A stretch of DNA of 64,000 nucleotides from Clostridia bacterium (GTDB lineage Bacteria; Acidobacteriota; Terriglobia; Terriglobales; Acidobacteriaceae): positions 62,001-126,000 of the forward strand of contig DATMYA010000018.1 in NCBI GenBank assembly GCA_035561135.1. Direction: 5' to 3'. The notes under the pieces are model-generated. The model did not search any database and had not been told where the DNA came from. It saw only the letters and a list, made by a program, of their open reading frames with translations. Position numbers and translations under genes: made by a program. Positions 8,243-17,008 of the stretch are shown one piece after another (position 1 is the first letter of the stretch; every line of letters starts with the position of its first letter).

Positions 8243-9139
8243 ATGAAAGAACATCGCACTTTCCCCTATGTGCAATATGACGTCTTCACTTCTCGACGGC
8301 TGGAAGGGAACCAGCTCGCCGTCTTCACTGATGCGCGGGGCCTCAGCGACGCCGAGATGCAGGCGCTCGCGCGAGAGACGAATCTGTCAGAGACTACGTT
8401 CGTGATCCCGCGCGACTCGCAAACCGAGCTCGACCGTGGCGTGCGCGTGCGTATCTTTACGACCGGAGAAGAACTTCCGTTTGCCGGACACCCAACGCTT
8501 GGCACTGCCATGTTCTTGCGCGAACGCGACGGCAAGGATCGCATCGAGTTGGATCTTAACGTTGGGAAGATTCCAGTCACCTTCTCCAGCGACCCAAGCG
8601 GGAGTGTGACGGGCGAGATGCGGCAGCGCGATCCCGAGTTCGGCTCCGTGCACTCGCGCGAGGAGGTTGCTCGCGCCGTAGGCGTCAACGTTGAGGAGAT
8701 CGCCGCCGATCTGCCAATCCAGACAACCTCGACCGGCATGGCTTTCGCAATCGTTCCGTTCCGTTCGTTAAGCACGCTCGCACAGTTGCGAACCAACTGG
8801 GAGCGCTGTTCGGACTATCTCGCCAGGACGGACGCAAAGTTCTTCTATTTCGTTAGCCGCGAGACGGTCAGCCCCGAGGCGCAACTTCATGCGCGAATGA
8901 TCTTCTATAACGGCGAAGATCCGGCAACCGGCTCCGCGGCGGGATGTTGCGCCGCCTGGGCTGTCAGGCATGGCGTTGTCGCAAGCGACCAGCGAGCGCT
9001 CATCGAGCAAGGACTGGAGATTAAGCGCGCCAGCCGTATCTACTTCCGCGCCACCAGGGCCGGTGACGGAGTCGTTAACGTCAGAGTTTCGGGCAATGCC
9101 GTCAAGGTCATGGCCGGTGAGGTGTTGCTCGAACCGTAA
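8243..9139 (+). CDS. PhzF family protein (isomerase/epimerase-like)
   Basis: The 298-aa protein matches the PhzF fold, two related barrel halves. Visible family marks are YVQYDVFTSRRLEGNQLAVF at the N-terminus, an ARETNLSETTFV segment carrying the conserved catalytic glutamate, FAGHPTLGTA, and the second-half GEDPATGSAAGCCAAW. PhzF-type proteins catalyse proton shifts on small acids, but most homologs have no known substrate. The start is the ATG of MKEHRTFPY, after a GGAAGAAATGCC stretch. It stands alone downstream of selC; nothing suggests phenazine synthesis. Confidence 0.85.
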   Translation: MKEHRTFPYVQYDVFTSRRLEGNQLAVFTDARGLSDAEMQALARETNLSETTFVIPRDSQTELDRGVRVRIFTTGEELPFAGHPTLGTAMFLRERDGKDRIELDLNVGKIPVTFSSDPSGSVTGEMRQRDPEFGSVHSREEVARAVGVNVEEIAADLPIQTTSTGMAFAIVPFRSLSTLAQLRTNWERCSDYLARTDAKFFYFVSRETVSPEAQLHARMIFYNGEDPATGSAAGCCAAWAVRHGVVASDQRALIEQGLEIKRASRIYFRATRAGDGVVNVRVSGNAVKVMAGEVLLEP

Positions 9140-9349
9140 GCGCAAATTTCGCAGAAGCAGCGCGGACGACGGTTCGCGCCGCGTAACCTGAGCAAACCAG
9201 TAGATCAAAACTGTATTGGCTTTCGCGACACTTTACACGGCGACGCTTTCACCGTAGGATGCGCTTCGCTCTGGAAATCGAAACAGCGCCTCCGCGGACC
9301 GAGTAGGCTGCGTCTCCCGATTGCCGTGCAAGTATCATAGGGATTACGA

Positions 9350-9769
9350 ATGAAGCCAAAACGTACGATTCTCTGCGTCGATGACAACGAACAATCTCTA
9401 TCTATTCGCAAGGTTATGCTGGAAACGCGCGGCTATCGAGTGGTGATCTGTTCGGGCGCAGAGGAGGCTCTGGAAGTTTTCCAGAAGGGCGGAATCGACC
9501 TGGTACTGACCGATCTGGTGATGCCAGGAATGGACGGTACGGAGTTGATTGCCCGTATCAAGGCCATTGCGCCGCATATTCCTGCCATCCTGTTCTCGGG
9601 CAAAGTCAAAGCTTACGAGAGAGAAACGCTGGCGGATCTCTTCCTTCCCAAAGGTACGTACGCGCCGGTCGAACTGCTGGAACGTATACGCCTGTTACTC
9701 GTGCGAAAGCGCGGCCCAAAGCGCGTGACCGCGCCGGGGACAGGCGCGTCGCGCCCTGTAGCGTCCTGA
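9350..9769 (+). CDS. single-domain response regulator (receiver)
   Basis: The 139-aa protein is a CheY-like receiver. The acidic pair is D11/D12, the phospho-acceptor D55 (LTDLVMPGMDG), the conserved hydroxyl residue S83 and the lysine K101 (LPKG). No output domain follows, only a short basic tail. It would relay phosphate or act through protein contacts. No histidine kinase is adjacent, so the partner is unknown. Confidence 0.88.
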   Translation: MKPKRTILCVDDNEQSLSIRKVMLETRGYRVVICSGAEEALEVFQKGGIDLVLTDLVMPGMDGTELIARIKAIAPHIPAILFSGKVKAYERETLADLFLPKGTYAPVELLERIRLLLVRKRGPKRVTAPGTGASRPVAS

Positions 9770-10082
9770 GTTGGTTCTAAAGCCTTAGTCCGAATCGTCA
9801 GCCGAAAACCTGAGTGCCTCGAACTGCTTCTCACACCCTCTACTCCAGAACCCAAGTAGCTCCTGGAACTCTCAGTCAGACCGGGAACTTGCAAATAAGT
9901 GGCCATTTTTCATCAGTTTGAATGCCTAGGTAATAAGTTCTGGCTCGTACCTCTTAGGGGTTCCACCCGACGCATACTAGGGCCAAAACCTAGCTCCAGC
10001 TAGGCAGTATGGCTGCTGTTCCATTCGACCTCGGGATTTTAAAGTTGCGCGAGTTCGCAATTATCCTGGAGGTCTTGATCTT
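9770..10082. other. leader region of secreted Ig-like protein
   Basis: No gene is seen. The last 130 bases contain several CTAGG/CCTAG elements, including ACTAGGGCC followed by CCTAG, and a similar ACTAGGGCC...CCTA occurs upstream of the paralog at 58330. GGAGG at 10068-10072 serves the TTG start of the next gene. Confidence 0.4.
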
Positions 10083-11084
10083 TTGAAGAACGCACTTAGA
10101 ATTGCGTCGGCTCTGCTGATCTTAGTCACTGCGTCTTTTGCGTCGGTGATAGTATCTTCTCCCGCGAGTGGCTCGACTGTCAGCTCGCCAGTCCACTTCG
10201 TCGCCAGTGCAACATCAACAAGCACTGTGACTGCAATGCGTATTTACGTGGACAACAACAGCGTTTACCTCACCAACTCCGCCAGGATCGACACCAAGAT
10301 CGCCTTGAGCAATGGCACTCATTCGGTCACTGTTCAGGCGTGGGATAAAGCGGGCAGAGTCCAGAAGTCTTCAAGAACTATCAGCGTGAGGTCGTCCACC
10401 TCCAATTACACAGGCGGCTCACCGGAGCCGGGTTCGGGTGCCAAGGTGTTCAGCAAGATCGAACAAATGAGCGGCTGGCAGTGGTGCGATCGCTGCGCTG
10501 GCCCGGGTGGCAACGGTACCACCGCCAGCTACTGGATGAAGCGGGGCATTTCAAGTCCTTCCATGGACGGATCGTCAACCCAGTTTTTCCTTGGCGGCAC
10601 GAATCCTTATGCGGCGGCGTTGTGGTGGAAGCAGCTCGGCGGCAATGCCAGTGTGAAGAATTTTGTTTATGACATGTACTTCTACATAAAGAATCCCGGA
10701 GCAGCGCAGGCGCTTGAGTTCGACGTCAACCAGGCCCAGAACGGCAAGCGTTTCATCTTCGGTACTCAGTGCGACTACAAGGACCACAAGACCTGGGATG
10801 TGTTCGACGGTGTAGCGCGCAAGTGGATTTCGACTGGGATTCCATGCTCGGCTCCGCAAGCTTACACTTGGAATCATGTGGTTTTCGAGTTCCAGCGGAC
10901 CTCTGACAACAGAGCGAAGTTTGTTTCCGTCACTCTCAACGGTAAAAAGAACTATATCAATCGTTCATACGCAGCGCACAGCTCTGGCTCTTACGAGCTG
11001 AACGTCGCGTTCCAGATGGACGGCAACAAGGACATGACCGACTACTCGGTGTGGCTCGATCAAGTGAAACTTACCGTTTGGTAA
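10083..11084 (+). CDS. secreted Ig-like protein with conserved EQMSGW C-terminal domain
   Basis: The 333-aa protein starts with a signal peptide (about 1-21, cut near ASFAS). An Ig-like domain follows (about 22-105: SSPASGSTVSSPV, MRIYVDNNSVY, GTHSVTVQAWD), then a Ser/Thr/Gly linker, then a domain of about 210 residues opening with KIEQMSGW and a Cys-x2-Cys-Ala-Gly pair. That domain looks beta-rich (FFLGG, LWWKQL, YDMYFYIKN, VTLNGKKNY, SVWLDQVKL), compatible with a jelly-roll or concanavalin-like fold. The start is TTG with GGAGG 10 bases before it. A terminator follows. The gene at 58330-59364 encodes a full-length paralog. Function is unknown; surface carbohydrate or matrix binding is a guess. 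Confidence 0.8.
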   Translation: MKNALRIASALLILVTASFASVIVSSPASGSTVSSPVHFVASATSTSTVTAMRIYVDNNSVYLTNSARIDTKIALSNGTHSVTVQAWDKAGRVQKSSRTISVRSSTSNYTGGSPEPGSGAKVFSKIEQMSGWQWCDRCAGPGGNGTTASYWMKRGISSPSMDGSSTQFFLGGTNPYAAALWWKQLGGNASVKNFVYDMYFYIKNPGAAQALEFDVNQAQNGKRFIFGTQCDYKDHKTWDVFDGVARKWISTGIPCSAPQAYTWNHVVFEFQRTSDNRAKFVSVTLNGKKNYINRSYAAHSSGSYELNVAFQMDGNKDMTDYSVWLDQVKLTVW

Positions 11085-11133
11085 TCACCGTCTTGGTAAA
11101 AAAAGACCTCCACAGCAACAGAACGCCGCTAAC

Positions 11134-11160
11134 CGGGAGACGCGCAACGTCTCCCGCTTT
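11134..11160 (+). terminator. intrinsic terminator
   Basis: A 9-bp perfect stem (CGGGAGACG / CGTCTCCCG) with loop CGCAA is followed by CTTTATATT, 50 bases after the stop of the secreted Ig-like gene. Confidence 0.8.
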
Positions 11161-11268
11161 ATATTCCGGCGAGGGCAATCATCATCACCACCATCACGCG
11201 ACACGATGCGTGCTGTGTCTTTAGCAGGGCGCTTGGCCGAGTTGTTCGTGTAATATCAATCAGTTCGC

Positions 11269-11976
11269 ATGTCAGCAATCATTCAAGTAGAAAACGTCCA
11301 GAAGACCTACCGCATTGGTAAGGTCGATGTGCCGGCAGTGCGGGGAGTTTCGTTCACCGTCGAAGCCGGCGAGTTCATCAGCATTGTTGGTCCCTCGGGC
11401 AGCGGCAAATCCACGCTGTTCTATATGCTCGGCGGACTGACGCGCGCAGACTCCGGCCGAGTCGTAGTCGATGGCGACGACTTCGCCGTCCTTTCCGACG
11501 CCGAGCGCACGCGCATGCGCAAGCGCAAAATCGGTTTCGTATTCCAGAAATTCAATCTGCTTCCGACACTGGACGCGCGCGCCAATATAGAAATCGCCCG
11601 TGACATCGCCGGCGCTGATGCCGATCGGGACAAGGCTCACTTCCAGCGCATCGCAGGGCTACTCGGCATCGATAAACGACTCGACCATCGTCCGTCGGAA
11701 CTGAGCGGCGGCGAGCAGCAGCGTGTTGCGCTGGCGCGCGCGCTCATCAACAAGCCTGCGATCGTTCTGGCCGATGAGCCTACGGGAAATCTCGACTCGA
11801 AGAACTCGGACGTTGTGCTCTCCATGTTGCGCCAGTCAAACAAGGAACTCGGGCAAACCGTGCTGATGATCACGCACAATCCCGAGGCCGCAAGTTTCGG
11901 AGACCGCATTATCCACATGCGCGACGGACTCGTCGTGCGCTCCGACGACGATCCGCAATGGGTGCTGAAGCAGTAA
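11269..11976 (+). CDS. ABC transporter ATP-binding protein (LolD/MacB type), orphan
   Basis: The 235-aa ATPase has Walker A GPSGSGKST (41-49), a Q-loop FVFQKFNLLPTL, signature LSGGEQQRVALARAL, Walker B IVLADEPTGNLDS and an H-loop MITHNP. This belongs to the LolD/MacB/FtsE-like group that works with FtsX-type permeases in lipoprotein or peptide export. No permease is adjacent: the next features are tRNA genes. It may therefore pair with a permease elsewhere, or with the FtsX pair at 21744-24058. Confidence 0.9.
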   Translation: MSAIIQVENVQKTYRIGKVDVPAVRGVSFTVEAGEFISIVGPSGSGKSTLFYMLGGLTRADSGRVVVDGDDFAVLSDAERTRMRKRKIGFVFQKFNLLPTLDARANIEIARDIAGADADRDKAHFQRIAGLLGIDKRLDHRPSELSGGEQQRVALARALINKPAIVLADEPTGNLDSKNSDVVLSMLRQSNKELGQTVLMITHNPEAASFGDRIIHMRDGLVVRSDDDPQWVLKQ

Positions 11977-12105
11977 GCAATGCCCCACGTGTCCGCTTCT
12001 GCGGTTTTCGCAAGTGGTTGTACGAATGGCGGCCGACAGAGTTGAGAACGCTCTTCATTCATTCGCGCTACGCGCTGTTTTCCACGCGATGTGCGCGCAG
12101 CAGAT

Positions 12106-12135
12106 TTGACCGACCCTCTGGTGCTTGGCTATAAT
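12106..12135 (+). promoter_or_regulatory. sigma70 promoter of tRNA-Gly
   Basis: TTGACC and a perfect TATAAT are separated by 18 bp, with the tRNA beginning 12 bases after the -10 box. It probably also serves tRNA-Cys downstream. Confidence 0.8.
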
Positions 12136-12147
12136 CCCTTTCGTAGA

Positions 12148-12222
<75 letters not shown>

Positions 12223-12370
12223 GATAAAACTTGGTGGCCCTCGCTGAATGCGAGGGTTTGGTGTTTCTGGGTGCAGTTTTTTCTGGATCAAGTTTGTTCC
12301 TCTAGCGAGTCGCGCACCCAAGAAGGTACAATTACTTCTAGAAGGCGAAAGCCTCCCTCCTTAAGAATTA

Positions 12371-12448
<78 letters not shown>

Positions 12449-12492
12449 TTTTCAAGTACTTACAAATTCCCCACCTGTTGACCAGTTCAGCA

Positions 12493-12517
12493 CTGTAGAC
12501 GAAATTGTAGACAGTTC
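12493..12517 (+). repeat. sub-terminal island repeat, left copy
   Basis: A 25-bp sequence made of two TGTAGAC units, 22/25 identical and in direct orientation to 13951-13975. It starts 45 bases inside the left attachment repeat. Possible recombinase arm-binding site. Confidence 0.65.
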
Positions 12518-12711
12518 GTGCTTCCACCTGCCGTTTTCGTCCTGACGGGAATGACGGTGAACTCCCGAACACCAGACCTCAGTTGACCGACCGCTACACC
12601 GTTTTAGGCGAGATGACGGCGCGGCGTTCCGAATCAGGCTTGTGTCCCGTTTTTTTGTGATCCGAGTTGAACCTTGCAGCATCTCAATTGAAAGCACTCA
12701 AAGAGGGCATC

Positions 12712-13566
12712 ATGCGCGATGCAGCAACAAACAACGAAACGGGATATCCGAGAGTTTTGGTAGTAGACGATAACGAACAGGTGCGTTCATCGTTAGAGGC
12801 CGCATTAGCAATCAGCCAATTTCGGGTTACCACAGCAGCAAACGTGGGTGAGGCTCTGCATCTAATCGATACGGAGCAGTTCGACGTGCTGCTCTGTGAC
12901 TTGCATATGCCCGGAGCGGGTGACGGCTTCACAGTGGTGAGTGCGATGCGCCATACGAACCCAGACGCGGTCACACTGGTGTTTACTGGATACCCCGCGT
13001 TGCAAGAGGCCATGGATGCCATCCTGTTGCAAGCGGACGAAATCCTTGTGAAACCGATGGCTCTTCCGACGCTTCTCACACTCATTCGTGAGAAGTTACA
13101 GAAACGGGGGGCGCGGAAGCTGACCAACCCCGAACGAGTAGCCGCCATATTGGAACGTGATGCGTTGGTGACTATCGATGATTGGCTGGTGCGAGTTGAG
13201 CGTGAGGGGGAACTGACCCGCGTGCCACTCGGCAAGGAGCAGCGCACAGGGCACCTTCCCAAATTGCTTCAGGAACTTGTTCATCGATTGCGGGTTCCGC
13301 GAAGTCTTGGGACGAAACAGGTCTCGCACGCTGCCGTCGAGCACGGAAGAACCCGCCATGAACAAGGCTATTCAATTCCGATGATAGTAGAGGAATCTCG
13401 CATTCTTCAGGTCAGCATATTCCAAACCTTACAGAACAACCTGAGCACCGTCGATTTTAGCCTCTTGCTTATCGACGTAATGACCATAGCCGATGAAGTT
13501 GACTCGCAACTAAAGCAGACAATCAGCAGCTTCACGGAACAGGAGATGGGGGAGGCAGCGGCCTAG
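12712..13566 (+). CDS. response regulator with C-terminal RsbRD_N-like domain (island cargo)
   Basis: The 284-aa protein begins with a receiver domain (about 14-130): VLVVDDNE, phospho-acceptor D63 (LLCDLHMPG), T92 and K114 (ILVKPM). Residues about 140-275 form a helical domain resembling the RsbRD N-terminal sensor (LVTIDDWLVRVE, LPKLLQELVHRLRV, EHGRTRHEQGYSIPMIVEESRIL). The chosen ATG has AGAGGG upstream; a TTG 45 bases earlier is possible. It is the only intact gene in the tRNA-Cys island. The same sensor-like domain occurs alone at 1475-1936. The output mechanism is unknown; a stressosome-like partner switch is a guess. Confidence 0.8.
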   Translation: MRDAATNNETGYPRVLVVDDNEQVRSSLEAALAISQFRVTTAANVGEALHLIDTEQFDVLLCDLHMPGAGDGFTVVSAMRHTNPDAVTLVFTGYPALQEAMDAILLQADEILVKPMALPTLLTLIREKLQKRGARKLTNPERVAAILERDALVTIDDWLVRVEREGELTRVPLGKEQRTGHLPKLLQELVHRLRVPRSLGTKQVSHAAVEHGRTRHEQGYSIPMIVEESRILQVSIFQTLQNNLSTVDFSLLLIDVMTIADEVDSQLKQTISSFTEQEMGEAAA

Positions 13567-13862
13567 GAATTCGACCTTCCGGTCTGCTGGTTGCAGTGCC
13601 GCCCTGCTGAACCTTTCTGAAACGGGTCAGTCATGATTCTGGAAAAGTCGTGAACGGTAGAAGGCTGCTGGGAGATTTCGCAGAGCATGGATGCCATTTC
13701 AATCCGCTCATTGATGAAGGCTTCTAAAGCCGAAGCAGCGAACACGATAGTTATTAGCGCTTCTTCATGGTTTGGTTCCAACGAAGACGAAGTCGAAATC
13801 ACGTCTGCGTTTCGGACGGCAATGTAAAGGAAATTGAGCGAGTTATGAAGTACACCAGCCAT
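13563..13862 (-). pseudogene. possible fragment of a hypothetical protein
   Basis: A 99-codon frame whose middle (ITIVFAASALEAFINERIE) looks like the N-terminal part of helical hypothetical proteins that are normally longer. The C-terminal 40 residues are not family-like and the frame ends in the stop codon region of the convergent receiver gene, with a 4-base overlap. No ribosome site is seen at the ATG. I read it as a truncated passenger of the island, but it might be a genuine short gene. Confidence 0.4.
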
Positions 13863-13950
13863 AGCGTGGGTATTCTCGTACGCGTGTAGGTTTTGGTGAA
13901 CAACAAGGCAGATAGGCCATCAGGATTGGACGTCCCGGCTCCCACGTCAA

Positions 13951-13975
13951 CTGTAGACGATTCTGTAGACAGTTC
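13951..13975 (+). repeat. sub-terminal island repeat, right copy
   Basis: This is the partner of 12493-12517, differing only in three consecutive central bases. Just to its right, 13979-14062, a GTTGTGG-rich stretch is partly repeated in inverted orientation (CACAACACCC), further hinting at a recombination site. Confidence 0.65.
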
Positions 13976-14077
13976 CTGATGTTGTGGGGTGTTGTGGGTT
14001 GGTACGAGATTTTGTAAGTCGTTGATTTTGCTACTGTGCAACACTCCACAACACCCTGCCACAGGTACAGGGTGCGC

Positions 14078-14126
14078 TCTGCAAAATCTTTATTCGGCGG
14101 TTCGATTCCGCCCCGCGCCTCCAAGA
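14078..14126 (+). repeat. att-like direct repeat, right copy (tRNA-Cys 3' fragment)
   Basis: A copy of the tRNA-Cys anticodon-loop-to-CCA segment, without the 5' half, so not a functional tRNA. It marks the right end of the island. Confidence 0.9.
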
Positions 14127-14567
14127 CTTTAATAAGCTACAAGTAGTTTGTTCCTGCGCCTTTCGTGAGGGTCGTAAAGACTGCACGTTTGTGTCACTGC
14201 TCAGGCGCTGGCTCTGTCCCACGTTTAGCACTCAAGTTCACTGACCCTCCGTGATTGGAGGTTTGGGTCCGCGGCTGGCATAGTCGACTATCGGCTGGAT
14301 GACGTGGCCAAAGTGCTGATGAGGTCATGGCCGCCCCGGACAATGGCTGACTGGGATGGCTCGTGTTCGATGCGCAAATGGCAGAGGTGTGGCTAGATGC
14401 CGAACCGCCGATGATGCAGGCGCCAGCTTCTAGAGTGGCATTGAGGCGTGGACGTGGCTAAGGTCATCCTTTTCCGGGTGAGCAAATCCCAACGCTGGGC
14501 TCCTCTTTTCCTTTCATTGAAGCGGGAACAACCTTCATTTAATCTGTGAGTGAAGTGAGGCAACACC
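14127..14567. other. no gene seen
   Basis: Intergenic stretch right of the island. Several short frames exist on the minus strand but none shows a ribosome site or family likeness. The last part contains the leader of the secreted His-rich protein (GTGAGG before its ATG). Confidence 0.45.
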
Positions 14568-15173
14568 ATGAAACGAGTTGGAGTTTTATTCGTAGCATTT
14601 TTGTTGATGCTGGTCGGCGCCACAACCTTTGGCTTCGCACAGCACGGCCAAGAAAAAAAACACGGAAAGTCCGAAAAGCATGCCGCCCACCAGGAGAACG
14701 GAAAGTGGCATGGCAAGCGGGACTACAAGCAGCAGCGCACCCGGCAAGAACGGTCAGACCGCGCGCAATATCGGCAAATGGAGCGCACGCATGAACAGCG
14801 GCGTGCACATGAAAACCAACAACGAGATAGTTGGCATCATTATCGAGCACGGAGCTGGGAGTCTGAGCACCGCACATGGCGGCAACGAGGCGGCTATCAC
14901 GGCCATCGCATTCCTGCCAGCTATTTCCATCGCCACTATGGCCGCGATCACTGGTTCCGCGTACACAGTCTCCCATTCATGATCGTAGGCGGGAATCCGC
15001 GATTCCAATTCGCGGGCTACTGGTTCACTCCCGTTGATCCGTATCCAGAATACTGGGAACCCAACTGGTACGAAACCGACGATGTTTATGTCGAGTACGT
15101 GGATGACGGGTACTACCTTCACAACCGCAGGTATCCCACCCGTCCCGGAATCGCTATCAGCATCTCGTTCTAA
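14568..15173 (+). CDS. secreted histidine/arginine-rich hypothetical protein
   Basis: The 201-aa protein has a clear signal peptide (MKRVGVLFVAFLLMLVGATT, cut near FGFAQ). A strongly charged stretch rich in His, Arg, Gln and Lys (about 25-115) follows, then an aromatic C-terminal part (FAGYWFTPVDPYPEYWEPNW, then many Tyr/Asp). The charged part could bind metal or polyanions. No catalytic motif is visible and the family is not recognised, although such proteins are common in acidobacterial genomes. A large hairpin follows. Confidence 0.75.
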   Translation: MKRVGVLFVAFLLMLVGATTFGFAQHGQEKKHGKSEKHAAHQENGKWHGKRDYKQQRTRQERSDRAQYRQMERTHEQRRAHENQQRDSWHHYRARSWESEHRTWRQRGGYHGHRIPASYFHRHYGRDHWFRVHSLPFMIVGGNPRFQFAGYWFTPVDPYPEYWEPNWYETDDVYVEYVDDGYYLHNRRYPTRPGIAISISF

Positions 15174-15203
15174 CTTCTCACCACAAAAAGATGCTTGCGC
15201 CCA

Positions 15204-15238
15204 CACTTGCAGGCGGCTTCGACCGCCGCCTGCAAGTG
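15204..15238. other. perfect 14-bp stem-loop
   Basis: CACTTGCAGGCGGC pairs perfectly with GCCGCCTGCAAGTG around a 7-base loop, between two convergent genes. There is no T-run on either side, so it is either a weak bidirectional terminator or a mobile palindromic element. Confidence 0.6.
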
Positions 15239-15294
15239 CCAACAACACGGGAAGCCCGAGAGCATCACACGGTCATGTCATTGAGCCGCATTCC

Positions 15295-16215
15295 TCAGGT
15301 GGCTGGCGCGAGACCGGTGCTGTTCTGATGCGGCTTTGCTGGCGCCGGCTCTACGTGTACGAGCACGTCAGCGACCCAGTCAAGCTGGTTGCGAATTGCG
15401 AATCGTACTTCAGTGGCGATGTCGTGAGATCTGCTAACCGTCATCTCAGGATCAACTTCAAGATGTAGATCGACGTAGTACTGAAGCCCACCACTCCGCG
15501 CATAGCATTTTTCAACGTCGTAAACCCCATCCACCTTTTTCGCCACAGATCGGATCTCCTCCAGCAGTTCCGGCGGCGGCATGGTGTCGGTCAAGCGGTC
15601 AGAAGTGTCTTTTGCGACACGGAAGCCGGTGATAATCACGATCAGGCCGACGGCAAAGCCGCCGTAGTGATCCGCGGCGAGGAAACGGGAAGGATCATAC
15701 AAAGTTAAACCAAGGGCGGTCATAGCGGTGACTGCGGAAAGAATGTCTACGAAGTCGTTCCATGCATCCGCGATGAGGGCAGAACTGCCTATCTTTCGGC
15801 CGTAACGAAACTTTACTGCCGAAAGGGCTGCTTTCGAAACCATTGAGAGTAGCAGCGGCCATATGCCGTAGAGCGCCGGCGCAGCATGCGTTTCGCCAAC
15901 GTGCTGAAGCGATCTATATGCGATGCCAATGCCGCCGAGCACAAGGATGATTCCCACCACCAAGCCGGTGAGAGTCTCATAACGACCGTGCCCGTATGGA
16001 TGGTTATCATCCGCTGGCCTCTCTGCGATCACAAACCCGAATAGAACAAAGCCAGAGGCAACCACGTCGCCCGCCGACTCGACGCCGTCTGCCACGACCG
16101 CGGTCGAGTTGGCCAGCAGTCCGACGATGATCTTGGTAAGAGCCAGCGTAGCGCTAACCGCGATGCTGACCAGCGCGACGCGCTTTCCTATCTTTGTCTT
16201 GGAAGCAACGCTCAT
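15295..16215 (-). CDS. cation diffusion facilitator (CDF) metal exporter
   Basis: The 306-aa protein has six hydrophobic segments and a C-terminal cytoplasmic domain (about 210-290, DVEKCYARSGGLQYYVDLHLEVDP). Metal-site acids are ADGVESAGD in helix 2 and ADAWNDFVD in helix 5. These resemble the Asp-rich sites of Mn/Fe-type CDF proteins rather than the His-Asp sites of ZitB/CzcD. It exports divalent cations by proton exchange. ATG with GGAAG upstream was chosen over a GTG five codons earlier. It is a single gene, convergent with the His-rich secreted protein. Confidence 0.85.
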   Translation of the reverse strand: MSVASKTKIGKRVALVSIAVSATLALTKIIVGLLANSTAVVADGVESAGDVVASGFVLFGFVIAERPADDNHPYGHGRYETLTGLVVGIILVLGGIGIAYRSLQHVGETHAAPALYGIWPLLLSMVSKAALSAVKFRYGRKIGSSALIADAWNDFVDILSAVTAMTALGLTLYDPSRFLAADHYGGFAVGLIVIITGFRVAKDTSDRLTDTMPPPELLEEIRSVAKKVDGVYDVEKCYARSGGLQYYVDLHLEVDPEMTVSRSHDIATEVRFAIRNQLDWVADVLVHVEPAPAKPHQNSTGLAPAT

Positions 16216-16515
16216 ATGCGCTTCCGACACGCTGGACTGTACAACTCCAGGGATAGGCGTTCGTGCATCTTATCTGGAGTGAGAGTTTCAGCTGTTCGGT
16301 AACAATCTGATGTCTTCAAGAAGTTTTGAGTCCCTTCGTAAATTGCCAGCCGGTTTGTTGCAGATCGACACTGCTGGAAGACATGGTAAATGACGTTCTT
16401 CTATGCGGGTGACACGTGTTGGAATAATCCTGAGGGTGTCGATTTCGACTGTTGCCGTTCGATATACCTGCGATGGTGGGGCGGGATGCCAGCCTCAATT
16501 GAAAGGAGAAGCCTC

Positions 16516-16980
16516 ATGGACAAGATCAGCACATTTTTGTGGTTCGACAATCAAGCCGAAGAGGCCGTCAACTTCTACGTTTCGGTGTTCAAGAATTCGA
16601 AGATCAAGCAAGTGAGCCGATATCCGGAGGGAAGTCCGGGGCCGGCGGGAAGCGTGATGGTGGTGAGCTTTGATCTGGATGGGCGCGAATTCCTGGCGCT
16701 CAATGGCGGTCCACACTTCAAGTTCACCGAGGCGATTTCGCTGGTGGTCAACTGCGATACCCAGGAAGAAATCGATTATTACTGGGAGAAGCTTTCGGCC
16801 GGCGGAAAAGAGGCGCAGTGCGGATGGCTGAAGGACAAATATGGGCTTTCGTGGCAAGTGGTTCCCAAAGTCATAGGAAGCCTGATGCGCGATCCGGAGA
16901 AGGCGAAGCGGGTGATGGCGGCCGTGATGAAGATGGTCAAGTTGGACATCGCAGCGATGGAGCGCGCGGCGAACGGCTGA
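16516..16980 (+). CDS. VOC-family protein (PhnB/3-dmu-9_3-mt type)
   Basis: The 154-aa protein matches the small glyoxalase-fold family often labelled PhnB or 3-demethylubiquinone methyltransferase-like. It has ISTFLWFDNQAEEAVNFYVS at the N-terminus, ALNGGPHFKFTEAISLVVNC in the middle, and a long helical tail (KAKRVMAAVMKMVKLD). Despite the name these proteins usually lack methyltransferase activity, and the substrate is unknown. AAGGAG at 16503-16508 sets the ATG. Confidence 0.85.
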   Translation: MDKISTFLWFDNQAEEAVNFYVSVFKNSKIKQVSRYPEGSPGPAGSVMVVSFDLDGREFLALNGGPHFKFTEAISLVVNCDTQEEIDYYWEKLSAGGKEAQCGWLKDKYGLSWQVVPKVIGSLMRDPEKAKRVMAAVMKMVKLDIAAMERAANG

Positions 16981-17008
16981 GGAGGGAAGCCTCCGCACTG
17001 CAGGTCCA

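Larger units (their letters stand above)
12449..14126. mobile_element. 1.7-kb tRNA-Cys-integrated island (remnant, no integrase)
   Basis: The segment lies between an intact tRNA-Cys and a duplicated tRNA-Cys 3' fragment, the classic outcome of tyrosine-recombinase integration. It also has near-identical 25-bp sub-terminal repeats containing paired TGTAGAC units, reminiscent of integrase arm sites. It holds a receiver-RsbRD_N gene, a possible gene fragment, and no integrase, excisionase or replication gene. It is either a deletion remnant or a minimal element mobilised in trans. Confidence 0.75.

Noticed and set aside
9980-10060. c-di-GMP (GEMM) riboswitch before the secreted Ig-like gene
   Set aside because: GACGCA and GGGCC/AAACC fragments occur, but the conserved GGCAAACC and GGGACGCAAAGCC pair is missing and the helices do not form.
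11180-11197. CATCATCACCACCATCAC, which would read as six histidines (vector His-tag contamination?)
   Set aside because: It lies in intergenic DNA with no reading frame or vector sequence around it, and similar CAT/CAC runs arise by chance.
14078-14126. Second tRNA-Cys gene
   Set aside because: Only the anticodon loop to 3' end is present; the acceptor 5' strand and D arm are missing.
12449-14126. Insertion sequence or transposon
   Set aside because: No transposase and no terminal inverted repeats with target duplication; the tRNA 3'-end duplication fits recombinase integration better.
15204-15238. Rho-independent terminator
   Set aside because: The stem is perfect but no T-run follows on either strand; kept only as a stem-loop.
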